A stretch of 64,000 bases of DNA from Belliella alkalica (GTDB taxonomy: Bacteria; Bacteroidota; Bacteroidia; Cytophagales; Cyclobacteriaceae): positions 1 through 64,000 of the forward strand of contig NZ_JAKZGO010000009.1 in assembly GCF_022549785.1 (NCBI RefSeq), given 5' to 3'. Below are positions 27,366-36,328 of this stretch, piece by piece. Every line of letters starts with the position of its first letter. Positions within the stretch are counted from its first letter, which is position 1. The notes under the pieces were generated by a model. That model was not told where the DNA came from and ran no database searches. It saw only the letters and a program-made list of their open reading frames with translations. A program made the translations under genes and the position numbers.

Positions 27366-28373
27366 ATGAACTCTTTTTTGGAAACTGAGGAAAATAGAAG
27401 TTTGGAATTATATGTTTTTGGTGAGAATCATTTTGAAAAACACCATCTCACTTCACTTGAACAATTGGATCAGAAAATCCAAACTGATAAAAAATGTTGG
27501 TTAAATGTGCACAAAGGTCAAGACAAAACCATTTTTAAAGATATTTGCCAGCATTTTGAAATACATCCGGTTGCATTCGATGATATTGACAATGTAGAAC
27601 AAAGACCTAAACTTGAGGATTTTGACAATTTTATTCTAATTGTGAGTAAAATGCTTTACACAAAAAGTGACATTCATCATTTAGAAAAAGAACAGGTAAG
27701 TATTGCTTTCAACAAACATTTGATCATTACATTTCAAGAGAATGAATATGATATTTTTGATCCAATCCGAATTCGTCTTGAAAATCCTAACGGAAAAATG
27801 AGGAAATTGGCAACAGATTACTTTGCCTATACCCTACTCGACACCATCATTGATCAATACTATAGTATACTAGAGATGATCAGTAACCAAATAGAGATTC
27901 TTGAAGACGACATTGTAAGTCAAAATAAAAAAATAGAGTTAGCTGACATCTACAAACATCGGAAAACTTTACAGGAAATTAAGAGGATAATTTGGCCTAC
28001 CCGTGAGTTAATTTCATCTTGGAAGAAATCAGATAGTCTTTTTGTAACAAAAAAAACTGGCCCATTTATAAATGATATCTATGAAAACACAGTAGAAATA
28101 ATAGAAAATCTAGAAATGCAAAGGGAATCCATTACCACTTTGGTGGAAATTTTTATGACAAATATCAGTGTCAAACAAAATGAAGTAATGAAAACACTTA
28201 CAATCATTGCAACCATATTTATCCCTCTTACTTTTATAGCTGGTGTATATGGGATGAATTTTGAGTACATGCCTGAGTTGGGTTGGAAATACGGCTACAT
28301 CAGTAGTTGGGCGTTTTTCATTACAGTTTCTATCTTAATGGTGATTTATTTCAAAAGAAAAAACTGGTTTTGA
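27366..28373 (+). CDS. corA: CorA family magnesium/cobalt transporter
   Basis: The 335-residue protein has a large cytoplasmic N-terminal domain, a long stalk helix, and two C-terminal membrane segments (about 278-297 and 310-330) joined by the signature loop YGMNFEYMPE, where GMN forms the ion selectivity filter. CorA assembles as a pentamer in the inner membrane and admits Mg2+ (or Co2+/Ni2+). It follows the response regulator with one base between. Confidence 0.95.
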   Translation: MNSFLETEENRSLELYVFGENHFEKHHLTSLEQLDQKIQTDKKCWLNVHKGQDKTIFKDICQHFEIHPVAFDDIDNVEQRPKLEDFDNFILIVSKMLYTKSDIHHLEKEQVSIAFNKHLIITFQENEYDIFDPIRIRLENPNGKMRKLATDYFAYTLLDTIIDQYYSILEMISNQIEILEDDIVSQNKKIELADIYKHRKTLQEIKRIIWPTRELISSWKKSDSLFVTKKTGPFINDIYENTVEIIENLEMQRESITTLVEIFMTNISVKQNEVMKTLTIIATIFIPLTFIAGVYGMNFEYMPELGWKYGYISSWAFFITVSILMVIYFKRKNWF

Positions 28374-28425
28374 TCAAACCAACAAAACAGCTTCACTTTT
28401 CTTAGTAATTTTTCAACAATAAGCT

Positions 28426-28433
28426 TATCATTG
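28426..28433 (+). promoter_or_regulatory. Candidate -7 box (TATCATTG) for proB-proA
   Basis: The box differs from TAnnTTTG at one position and overlaps the alternative TTG start at 28431, favouring the ATG at 28455. Confidence 0.4.
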
Positions 28434-28454
28434 CGTGAATTTCACAAATTTGCT

Positions 28455-29537
28455 ATGAATTCAATCAATTTCTGTGTCATCAAAGTTGGCTCGAATGTCT
28501 TGACCAACAAAGAAGGAAAGCCTGATTTGGAAAGGATGCATCATCTAGTCTCCGAAATCGCAAGTTTTCACAATAAAGGAATCAAAGTAATCTTGGTCAG
28601 TTCAGGTGCGGTTGCCTTTGGAAGAAAAGAAATTCAATTACCTGAAAAACTCAATCCAGTTTTGAAAAAACAAATCTGGGCTTCAACAGGTCAAATTGAA
28701 TTGATTAAAACATACAAAAAACTATTTGAAGAGCGTAATCTTCAAGTAGCTCAAATTTTGGTGACCAAAGAAGATTTCAGAGATCGAAAGCATTTTTTGA
28801 ACATGAAAAATTGTGTCCTCGGTCTACTATCTCAGGGAATCATACCTATTATCAATGAAAATGATACCGTAGCCATCACCGAGTTGATGTTTACTGATAA
28901 CGACGAGCTAGCAAGCTTGTCAGCAGCTATGGTAGATGCTGACACATTGATACTTTTGACCAATGTAAATGGCATCTTCACAGGCCCTCCAGACCATCCT
29001 GATTCCGAATTGATCCGTGTAGTGGCTCAACACTCTGAAAATCTCACTACATATATTTCTGCTACTAAATCATCTTTTGGAAGAGGTGGCATGCTCACTA
29101 AGCTAAATATGTCTAAAAAATCAGCAGATTTGGGAATTCAGGTTTGTATCGCAAATGGAAAGCAAGACAATATTTTGACTAATATTCTTTCTAAGAATAC
29201 GAGCTATACTTATTTCGAACCAAAAAAAGCAAAGCAAAGCACAAAAAAATGGCTTGCACATGGAGATCAATACTTCAAAGGAGAAGTAATCATTAATAAA
29301 GGAGCTAAATCAGCACTTTTTGATCAGAAAATAAGCAGTCTTTTGCCTGTGGGTGTAATTAGTATTGAAGGAGAATTTAAGAAAGGTGATATTTTAAGGA
29401 TTTCTGATGAAGAAGGAAATAAAATTGGCCTTGGTAGAGCTGAATACCCTTCAAAAACTGCTTTAGAAAAAATCGGACAAAAAAATCAAAAACCAATCAT
29501 TCATTACGACTATCTTTATCTTTTTCACCATGAGTAA
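28455..29537 (+). CDS. proB: Glutamate 5-kinase ProB
   Basis: ProB makes gamma-glutamyl phosphate from glutamate and ATP, the first step of proline synthesis, and is normally inhibited by proline. The 360-residue protein has the amino-acid kinase fold with VIKVGSNVLTN at the N-terminus, VSSGAVAFGR, PIINENDTVA, and SSFGRGGMLTKLNMSKKSAD. A C-terminal PUA-type domain (about 270-345) is present. The ATG at 28455 is preferred to a TTG at 28431 that overlaps a promoter-like box. Its end overlaps proA by 8 bp. Confidence 0.95.
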   Translation: MNSINFCVIKVGSNVLTNKEGKPDLERMHHLVSEIASFHNKGIKVILVSSGAVAFGRKEIQLPEKLNPVLKKQIWASTGQIELIKTYKKLFEERNLQVAQILVTKEDFRDRKHFLNMKNCVLGLLSQGIIPIINENDTVAITELMFTDNDELASLSAAMVDADTLILLTNVNGIFTGPPDHPDSELIRVVAQHSENLTTYISATKSSFGRGGMLTKLNMSKKSADLGIQVCIANGKQDNILTNILSKNTSYTYFEPKKAKQSTKKWLAHGDQYFKGEVIINKGAKSALFDQKISSLLPVGVISIEGEFKKGDILRISDEEGNKIGLGRAEYPSKTALEKIGQKNQKPIIHYDYLYLFHHE

Positions 29538-30771
29538 TCCTAACATTATATTTTCACAACTACAAAAATCAGCAAAAAAACTTACTCAAATCAGTCCTGA
29601 GCAGATTTCTGAAGTTCTTGAAACACTTGCCAAATTAACTTTAGCAAACATCAACCCTATAATAGACGCCAATCTACTTGACTTACAAAAAATGGATCCA
29701 AAAGATCCAAAATACGATAGGTTAATGTTGACCGCAGAGAGGATTGAAAACATTGTCTCAGAAATAAGGCAGATAAAAGGACTAAAAAGTCCAATCGGCG
29801 AAGTATTGGAAAAGAAAACACTCGCGAATGGATTGCATTTAAAAAAAGTAAGTGTTCCAATTGGGGTGATTGGAGTCATCTATGAAGCTAGGCCTAATGT
29901 GACTTTTGATGTCTTCTGTATCGCATTGAAATCAGGGAATGGATTGGTTCTGAAAGGTAGTTCTGATGCGGAATTTTCCAATAAAGAAATCATGAAAATC
30001 ATTCATGAAGCTCTTAAAACCCACTGTGTTCCATTGGAAGCATTTATTTTGCTCCCACCCGACCGAAGTGCTACTAGTGAATTATTGGAAGCTGTAGGCT
30101 ATGTAGATATTATAATCCCAAGAGGAAGCCAACAACTCATAGATTTTGTTCGAAAAAATTCAAAAGTTCCGGTCATTGAGACAGGTGCTGGAATAGTCCA
30201 TACCTATTTCGACGAATCTGCAGATTTAGACAATGGTAAATCTATAATCTTAAATGCCAAAACAAGGAGACCAAGTGTCTGCAATAGCCTAGATTGTTTG
30301 ATTATCCATGAAAATAGACTTTCAGATTTGAATGAAATCGTAGAAGGTTTATTGGCGAAAAATGTTGAAATCTTTGCTGACAACAGATCCATTGAGGTGT
30401 TGAGGAAACACAGATTGATTAGTCCTGCTAATGAAAATCACTTTGGAACTGAATTTCTATCACTTAAAATGTCAATCAAAACTGTCTCAAATTTAAATGA
30501 AGCAATAGATCACATTGATAAATATAGTTCTAAGCATAGTGAAGCAATAATATCAGAATCAGAAGAAAATATTGCTCATTTTTTGAATGTCGTGGATGCT
30601 GCGGCTGTTTATGTCAATGCTTCTACAGCATTTACAGATGGAAACCAGTTTGGTATGGGTGCAGAAATTGGAATTAGCACCCAAAAGCTGCACGCCCGTG
30701 GCCCGATGGCTTTGAAGGAATTGACATCATACAAATGGATTATTAAAGGAAATGGTCAAATCAGATCTTAA
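29530..30771 (+). CDS. proA: Gamma-glutamyl phosphate reductase ProA
   Basis: The 413-residue protein is an aldehyde dehydrogenase-fold enzyme that reduces gamma-glutamyl phosphate to glutamate semialdehyde with NADPH. Diagnostic stretches are VPIGVIGVIYEARPNVTFDV near residue 113, KTRRPSVCNSLDCL with the catalytic cysteine near 257, and AVYVNASTAFTDGNQFGMGA in the last quarter. It overlaps proB by 8 bp and its 3' end overlaps the convergent DUF1275 gene by 11 bp. Confidence 0.96.
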   Translation: MSNPNIIFSQLQKSAKKLTQISPEQISEVLETLAKLTLANINPIIDANLLDLQKMDPKDPKYDRLMLTAERIENIVSEIRQIKGLKSPIGEVLEKKTLANGLHLKKVSVPIGVIGVIYEARPNVTFDVFCIALKSGNGLVLKGSSDAEFSNKEIMKIIHEALKTHCVPLEAFILLPPDRSATSELLEAVGYVDIIIPRGSQQLIDFVRKNSKVPVIETGAGIVHTYFDESADLDNGKSIILNAKTRRPSVCNSLDCLIIHENRLSDLNEIVEGLLAKNVEIFADNRSIEVLRKHRLISPANENHFGTEFLSLKMSIKTVSNLNEAIDHIDKYSSKHSEAIISESEENIAHFLNVVDAAAVYVNASTAFTDGNQFGMGAEIGISTQKLHARGPMALKELTSYKWIIKGNGQIRS

Positions 30772-31549
30772 TTCTATCTAACCACATTTCTTTTAATTTC
30801 AGTCTTTTGCTACCAATTTTCCCTCGAAATCTTCTTTTTCGCAAAAGAAGATTAAATCTGAATTTCATGTAATCATAAAGTATAATAAATACAAGAAAAA
30901 GGGAAACCATAAAAAACACTTTGAAGCCCATAGCAAAGTAAATAAGACCTGCTATGATACCTCCCGAAATGTAAGAAACTGCTATCGTGGATAGTAATTT
31001 AGCTTTGTCCCTTAGCTGTCTATTCTCCCTGTATTTCTTCTTTGTAAACATTGAAACCAATATGGCCAAATCAGTAGTGAGTCCCGTCATGTGGGTAGTT
31101 TTGACAGCAGAATTTGAAATGCTTGCTGTGAGACCATTTTGTAGCCCCATTGCCAATAGCATGATTCCTATCAAAATTTCTGTTTCAAATAATGTCTCTT
31201 GATAATAATACAAACCATAAAACCCTACTGAAGACAAGCAAATAATCTCAAGTACCAAAGGCAAAGCATGTGCTATATAATTGGATTTACTACTATTGAT
31301 TACTAGATAGTTTGCTATGAAACTACCATAAAAAAACAAAAACAACCAAAAGAAAACCATTAATACCTGGCTCCAATTCCCTTTGGCTATTTCCTCAGCT
31401 AAGATTGCATAATGACCGGTAACATTTGATGTAAATGCAAAAAAGATTATCAAGGAAGTAACATTTACCATCCCGGCAGAAAAAGCTGTCAAAGAACCTA
31501 ATTGAAGATTGTCTCTCAATGTTCTTGAACCACTATAATTTCTTAACAT
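30761..31549 (-). CDS. DUF1275 (YoaK) family membrane protein
   Basis: The 262-residue protein has six or so hydrophobic segments and the DUF1275 patterns LTAFSAGMVNVTSLIIFFAF and TSNVTGHYAILA near the N-terminus and MGLQNGLTASISNSAVKTTH in the middle, where the TTHMTGLTTD stretch is typical of the family. Function is unknown. It starts 3 bp after the lipocalin-like gene, so these two are an operon. Confidence 0.9.
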   Translation of the reverse strand: MLRNYSGSRTLRDNLQLGSLTAFSAGMVNVTSLIIFFAFTSNVTGHYAILAEEIAKGNWSQVLMVFFWLFLFFYGSFIANYLVINSSKSNYIAHALPLVLEIICLSSVGFYGLYYYQETLFETEILIGIMLLAMGLQNGLTASISNSAVKTTHMTGLTTDLAILVSMFTKKKYRENRQLRDKAKLLSTIAVSYISGGIIAGLIYFAMGFKVFFMVSLFLVFIILYDYMKFRFNLLLRKRRFRGKIGSKRLKLKEMWLDRIKI

Positions 31550-31552
31550 AAA

Positions 31553-32017
31553 TTATACTTTTTCAAATGTCAGTTTCACTATACCTCTAGCATTCAGATC
31601 AATATGAAAATGCAAAACCATCCTATCTTTATTCAACTCTTTAATGGTATAATATTCATAAACGTTGTTTTCGTGGGTTAGCTTTAAAATATCTCCCTTG
31701 CTTTTTAGTTTCCAATCAACGATTTCTTCATTACCGTCTTCAAAATCTACCTTCAGTGTACTATTATCGATAAATTCCCAAACTTCAGCTTTGTGAATAA
31801 CAAAGCTTTCGCCTAGCTGAACTTTTGTTTGTTCCATCACTTCATCGATTGTCAAAGAATCGGATTGATTCAAAAAATCAACTTTTTCATAGTCCCAAGA
31901 CACTTCTTTCCAAACTCCTATAATATCATCCGTTGGCTGATTCCCAAACTGAGTAACCATTATAAACAAGGCTATAGCTGATAATCCCAAAGTAATATTC
32001 ATTAAAATCCCTCTCAT
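31553..32017 (-). CDS. Small exported lipocalin-like protein
   Basis: The 154-residue product has an N-terminal hydrophobic segment (ITLGLSAIALFIMVTQF) that could be a signal peptide or anchor. The rest alternates beta-strands with a WKEVSWDYEK start and a WEFIDNSTLKVDFEDG segment, a layout seen in lipocalin-like Bacteroidota proteins. No function can be assigned. It lies directly upstream of the DUF1275 gene and is probably co-transcribed with it. Confidence 0.7.
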   Translation of the reverse strand: MRGILMNITLGLSAIALFIMVTQFGNQPTDDIIGVWKEVSWDYEKVDFLNQSDSLTIDEVMEQTKVQLGESFVIHKAEVWEFIDNSTLKVDFEDGNEEIVDWKLKSKGDILKLTHENNVYEYYTIKELNKDRMVLHFHIDLNARGIVKLTFEKV

Positions 32018-32177
32018 ACTTCTCTAAATTTATTACTCTTTCGAACTAAAAAACCTATTCCCTATCATTTTAATGTACTTGCATACAAATAAGAAACTCG
32101 CTCGTTACAGCTCTTAAGCAACCATCTGTTTTTTAAAAAGGTTCTTTTAGAAATCTCTCTTCAAAACTAAACCTCTT

Positions 32178-32573
32178 TTAACTAGTTGATTTCTCTCTCC
32201 ATTGAGGATCGTAAGACAACTTCCCGACTCCATAGAGATAAAGTACTTTAGAGTACCTTAACATGATTGGTATCAACACAATATTAGCTATCATTACTGT
32301 AGACACATAGACCCACACCTCTGGGTCATTGAAGAAATAGTTGAGGATAATCAAAACATTCACTACCAATGCAACTGAAAATGCATAACTAATATACATT
32401 GCTCCATAAAAAAAGTCTGGTTCTGGAGTCAGAACAGCATTGCAAGTAGGACATTTTTGATGGACATCAGAAAGTTTTCTATAACTTACTATTGAAGTTG
32501 GAAAAATACTACCTTCTCTACATCTAGGACAGTTACCATTAATCATGGCTGTAATTAGACTTTTTCTTTTCAT
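32178..32573 (-). CDS. DUF983 family membrane protein with zinc-ribbon-like cysteines
   Basis: The 131-residue protein carries two CxxC pairs, CPRC (about residue 15) and CPTC (about 42), expected to bind zinc, followed by two transmembrane segments (ALVVNVLIILNYFF and VSTVMIANIVLIPIM). This matches the DUF983 family. Function is unknown. I chose ATG 32573 because a TATATTTA promoter-like box lies just upstream and the longer frame to 32621 would start before it. Confidence 0.88.
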   Translation of the reverse strand: MKRKSLITAMINGNCPRCREGSIFPTSIVSYRKLSDVHQKCPTCNAVLTPEPDFFYGAMYISYAFSVALVVNVLIILNYFFNDPEVWVYVSTVMIANIVLIPIMLRYSKVLYLYGVGKLSYDPQWREKSTS

Positions 32574-32621
32574 TAATTTCGAATATTGCTGATGTAAATA
32601 TACGAAATCCTTATTTGGCAA

Positions 32622-33179
32622 TCAGTTTATCATCGAATAAACCCAAATTAACTTACAAGACAGGGAAGTTCAAAAACGTGGAAAATCCAATCTTTCGTTT
32701 GAAAATGTGCAAGTGAGCTTAAACTGAGCTTAAAGTCACCTTTATTCTTCTAATTTCAAGTCTTTGAACTAGTAAAATCATTCTTTAGATTGACTAATTA
32801 AATTTTCTTTTGAATTATTCCTAACTTGTGGCTGTTACAAAAAAAGAAGAAATAACTGATAAACAATGATTTAATTTAAATCCAAACGATAATTAATATA
32901 CTATAAAAGTACTATACTCGTTGTTGATTGAGTTTCATGGAAATTATATTCTATAAAAAATAGAAATATGATTATACGCTTCTTTGCCAGTAGCTTTAAT
33001 TCCAAGGTTGATTGCTTGCTTATGTTCAATATCTATGAGTATCTAATATCAATTAATATCGGATCTAAGCTAAATCAAGCTTTTTTTTAGTTAGTGGCAA
33101 AGTTCCGTATATCCGTAAATCGAAATTAGGCAAATACCAAAATCAAAGAATTTTATCAAAAACAGGAAATTTTCTGCTT
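32622..33179. other. Intergenic region with a dispersed repeat copy
   Basis: No gene is visible in this 558-bp AT-rich stretch. It holds copy 5 of the dispersed repeat (32968-32994), a direct repeat TGAGCTTAAA near 32715-32740, and a weak five-base-pair stem with a T-run near 33067-33090. Confidence 0.5.
32968..32994 (+). repeat. Dispersed intergenic repeat, copy 5
   Basis: The block begins ATGATTATACGC, continues TTCTTTGCCAGTAGC and matches the family consensus at most positions. The right end of the unit is not clear. Confidence 0.45.
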
Positions 33180-33878
33180 ATGCTTATACAAACCATCACC
33201 ATTACTTTCATTTTATTTATTGGGATTTTTCCAAATCCTAAATATAATGAATCCAATAAACCTACAAGTTCAAACTTATCCATCGAAAACCAGATTTCTG
33301 AAATTTACCAGCAACTATATAGCTTTAATGAAAATGTACCTTCAGAAGAAGTTTTTTCTTTGGCTTTAAATGGATGGCTAAAATTGAATGGTGATCTTAA
33401 TTCAAAATTGTTGACAGTAATTGATTTTAGTCTTCCTTCTACTGAAAAGAGATTATGGATTATAGACCCTGAAAACAGGAAGGTACTCCTGAACTCCGTA
33501 GTATCCCATGGTAGAAATTCAGGAGGACTAATTGCCAATGAATTTTCCAATCAACCAGAATCCTTTAAAAGTAGTTTAGGTTTTTATAAAACAGCTGAGA
33601 CCTATGCTGGCAAGCACGGGTATTCACTGAGATTAGATGGCTTGGAAATTGGGTTTAACGACCAAGCAAGAAACCGTGCAATTGTAATTCACGGAGCGGA
33701 ATATGCAAGAGAAGAGTTTGCAGCTACTGTTGGTCGTTTGGGTAGAAGTTTGGGATGTCCAGCGTTACCTACTGAATTATCTACGCAAGCAATCAACCTA
33801 ATCAAGGATGGGTCACTTTTGTTTATTTTCGCAAATGACCTTCAATACTTGAATAAATCTAGGTTAATCCAAGCTTGA
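33180..33878 (+). CDS. Murein L,D-transpeptidase catalytic domain family protein (YkuD_2 type)
   Basis: The 232-residue exported protein has a signal-like N-terminus (LIQTITITFILFIGIFPN) and a catalytic domain from about residue 70. The core IVIHGAEYARE with the active-site histidine and GRLGRSLGCPALP with the nucleophilic cysteine identify the second YkuD-type family common in Bacteroidota and Proteobacteria. Such enzymes form or edit 3-3 cross-links or attach proteins to peptidoglycan in the periplasm. It converges with a second L,D-transpeptidase, their 3' ends overlapping by 15 bp. Confidence 0.9.
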   Translation: MLIQTITITFILFIGIFPNPKYNESNKPTSSNLSIENQISEIYQQLYSFNENVPSEEVFSLALNGWLKLNGDLNSKLLTVIDFSLPSTEKRLWIIDPENRKVLLNSVVSHGRNSGGLIANEFSNQPESFKSSLGFYKTAETYAGKHGYSLRLDGLEIGFNDQARNRAIVIHGAEYAREEFAATVGRLGRSLGCPALPTELSTQAINLIKDGSLLFIFANDLQYLNKSRLIQA

Positions 33879-35534
33879 TCTAAGTTTTCCCGTGGTATTT
33901 CTGAGCGCACTTAAAAGTGCTGAATCTCGATCATAAACATCTGATCTGAAATTGGCTTTCCCATTTTCATCTGCCCAAAATGTCATATAGATCAGGACTA
34001 CTGGTATCTTTCTGTCTAGATCCACTACCATTTCTTCTTTCAAATTCATAGCTTCTTTGATTTTTTCATCATCCCAAGATTTTTCCTTCAAGAGAATTTT
34101 TGCGAATTGTTCTGGGTTTTGAATTCTGATACACCCGTGACTCAAAGCCCTTGACTCAAGTGAGAATAGGTTTCTGGCAGGGGTATCATGAATGTAAATA
34201 TTGTATTCGTTAGGAAACATAAATTTCACTAATCCCAAAGAGTTATCACCGCCAGGTTTTTGCCTAATTCGGTATGGAAATTCTTCAATTTCTGCATTCC
34301 AATTTATAGTATTCATCTTTACTACTTCCCCAGAGCCAGCGATTATTTCCATCTTTTTCTCAGTCAAATAGCTTTTATTCTTCTTGATAGATGGTATTAT
34401 TTCTTCTTTCGTGATTGACTCTGGAATATTCCAATAGGGGCTAAAAACAATATAGGTCATTGGAGCTGTGAAAGTAGGTGATTCATTATATTCCTTACCT
34501 ACAATTACTTTAGCCGTAAACACAGTATCTGATTTTTTTAGATAGTCCAATTGGTAATTTGCGATATTGACCAATACCATTTCTTGATCCCACTCTATTT
34601 TAGGCATCCATCTCAATCGCTCCATATTTATAGACGCTATATCTATCAAATTTTGTGGAGAATTGTTTAGAGATTCAGCTACCCTCGCACCTATTACGCC
34701 ATCAGGATTCATACCGTTGGAATTCTGATATTCCTGAAGACCTCTAAACATTGTCGAATCGAAGAGCGTAGGGTCTTTCAAGTCATACGGAGAAATGAAA
34801 CCCCAAAAAATCAATCGCTGCCTTAAAACTGGAATTGCTTTATTTTTTTCTCCTACCTTAATTGCTTCTGCTACATTTTCAAACTCCCAATTGAGTGTGT
34901 CATTCATTTGTATTTCATACAGGGATTTCAATGCTTCCCTTCCATTTTTGTAGAGCTCAAAATCTTTATACAAATTTGAAAAAACCTTATTGACAGAGCT
35001 TCCATCTGTCACTTCTTCTAAAAGGGATAAATAATTTACATTTGTTTTTTTCAAATCAAATTTCCAGTTCGGATCTAATGTCGAGGGGTCAACTTTACCA
35101 TTGACCAAATCGTGGGAAAGTTTGAAAAAACTATCAGTCAGTAAAAGTTCTATTTTAACTTTTTGATCCTTAGTTAATTTATTGAACTTGACATCCTCTT
35201 CTCCAGGATTGGATGAAAGTTCAAGTATCTTAATTAGATTATAATCATTTGGTTGTAACCCATCATACTTGGAATCTGAAATTTGAGAGATCATCTCTTC
35301 ACCCAAGCTGGACAGCTTTCCATTAAAAAACCACAGTTCGAGATAATCTCGATTAAAATAAAAATCATTGATATCATTTTTGAAATTGGAGTTTTCTAAA
35401 ATCTCATTATCAACTTCTTCAAGACTTAAGCGAAGTTCTTCGGTAAAATCTATTCTACGCTGATTGAAAAACCAAAAAAGCCCAATTCCAATGATCAATA
35501 CTAAAGAAATTGCAATTAATGTTTTCTTATTCAT
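33864..35534 (-). CDS. L,D-transpeptidase of the YcbB/LdtD type
   Basis: The 556-residue protein begins with a membrane anchor (KTLIAISLVLIIGIGLFWFF), then a helical scaffold region, a peptidoglycan-binding-like segment (FRGLQEYQNSNGMNPDGVIGARVAESLN, shortened here in reading to its first half) and a C-terminal YkuD domain with IYIHDTPARNLFSLESRALS and the catalytic SHGCIRI motif. This order is that of YcbB. The enzyme makes 3-3 cross-links in the cell wall from the periplasmic face. I chose ATG 35534 because it gives a basic start directly before the anchor. It faces the smaller L,D-transpeptidase gene. Confidence 0.9.
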   Translation of the reverse strand: MNKKTLIAISLVLIIGIGLFWFFNQRRIDFTEELRLSLEEVDNEILENSNFKNDINDFYFNRDYLELWFFNGKLSSLGEEMISQISDSKYDGLQPNDYNLIKILELSSNPGEEDVKFNKLTKDQKVKIELLLTDSFFKLSHDLVNGKVDPSTLDPNWKFDLKKTNVNYLSLLEEVTDGSSVNKVFSNLYKDFELYKNGREALKSLYEIQMNDTLNWEFENVAEAIKVGEKNKAIPVLRQRLIFWGFISPYDLKDPTLFDSTMFRGLQEYQNSNGMNPDGVIGARVAESLNNSPQNLIDIASINMERLRWMPKIEWDQEMVLVNIANYQLDYLKKSDTVFTAKVIVGKEYNESPTFTAPMTYIVFSPYWNIPESITKEEIIPSIKKNKSYLTEKKMEIIAGSGEVVKMNTINWNAEIEEFPYRIRQKPGGDNSLGLVKFMFPNEYNIYIHDTPARNLFSLESRALSHGCIRIQNPEQFAKILLKEKSWDDEKIKEAMNLKEEMVVDLDRKIPVVLIYMTFWADENGKANFRSDVYDRDSALLSALRNTTGKLRSSLD

Positions 35535-35852
35535 AAAAATAATTTTGTTTGATCTCATTAACATCAAATTTCGTACTTAGAAAACCACAAAATCGAAAAG
35601 AGAAATATCTTATTAGTAATCAAAACCTTACCTAAGTATATACATAAAATCAAAGTACCGTGAGAACTCTATCAGTATTTAAAATTTCCCAAATTGGGGA
35701 GAATACCATTTGCTAAAAGCTAAAAATCCAAAAGCAAAAAGAAATGCTTCATTGATAACATAACTTACTCATCTGGATCAATTGATTCAGATTTTATAAC
35801 ATTGATCTACATCTATACAAATCAATATGTTTAAATAACTTATATTTGCTGT
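35535..35852. other. Divergent intergenic region
   Basis: No gene is visible. The plus-strand box TATATTTG at 35842-35849 ends three bases before the ATG of the next gene. Confidence 0.5.
35842..35849 (+). promoter_or_regulatory. -7 box (TATATTTG) directly before an ATG
   Basis: The box is a perfect TAnnTTTG match and ends at 35849; the downstream ATG is at 35853. Transcription from it would start at or within the start codon, so the mRNA may be leaderless. Confidence 0.45.
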
Positions 35853-36242
35853 ATGTTTAGAAAGTTGAATAAAAATCTACTGATCAAGTGGGTAAATTAC
35901 CTTTTGATTATAAATTTTATCAATTTAACCGCGAACTTTTATTGCGGGACCAACTCCTTTTCTTCAGATCTTTACTATTCGGATCCAATTGACACTTTGG
36001 CTGAAATCATAGTAGAATACATTTTTGAAATGGATGACGAGATTATTCCAGATACCGATGTTCCAAATGAAAAAAGAAAAATTCCAGATATTAAATTAGC
36101 TTTTACGCAGTTTCTCTTCATAACCAATATTCATTCAACTATTGTAACAAATGATTGGGTGAATAATCAAAACTTTAAGACATTGGGAATGACGTACGAG
36201 ATCTGTTCGCCTCCTCCAGAGTTTAACCAATATTTTTTATAA
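35853..36242 (+). CDS. Small exported protein of unknown function
   Basis: The 129-residue product has an N-terminal hydrophobic segment (WVNYLLIINFINLTANFYCG) fitting a signal peptide or anchor, an acidic middle (EYIFEMDDEIIPDTDVPNE) and a C-terminal segment with FTQFLFITNIHST. I recognise no domain. It precedes the beta-barrel gene at 36329 by 86 bp on the same strand, so the two may act together. A perfect -7 box ends just before its ATG. Confidence 0.7.
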   Translation: MFRKLNKNLLIKWVNYLLIINFINLTANFYCGTNSFSSDLYYSDPIDTLAEIIVEYIFEMDDEIIPDTDVPNEKRKIPDIKLAFTQFLFITNIHSTIVTNDWVNNQNFKTLGMTYEICSPPPEFNQYFL

Positions 36243-36328
36243 TATTTCAGGCGTTAGCCTGAGAGTAGAAAAGTGCTTTTGAACAAAAGCTACAAATCTT
36301 ATTTACAATAAATAATAAATTTCAACTA

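Noticed and set aside
33067-33090. Rho-independent terminator
   Set aside because: The stem is only five base pairs (AAGCT/AGCTT), there is no gene upstream on that strand, and the T-run is within AT-rich DNA.
36248-36290. Riboswitch in the spacer before the barrel gene
   Set aside because: Two small hairpins (AGGC/GCCT and GCTTTTG/CAAAAGC) are present, but they match no riboswitch class that I know and no terminator or sequester stem follows.
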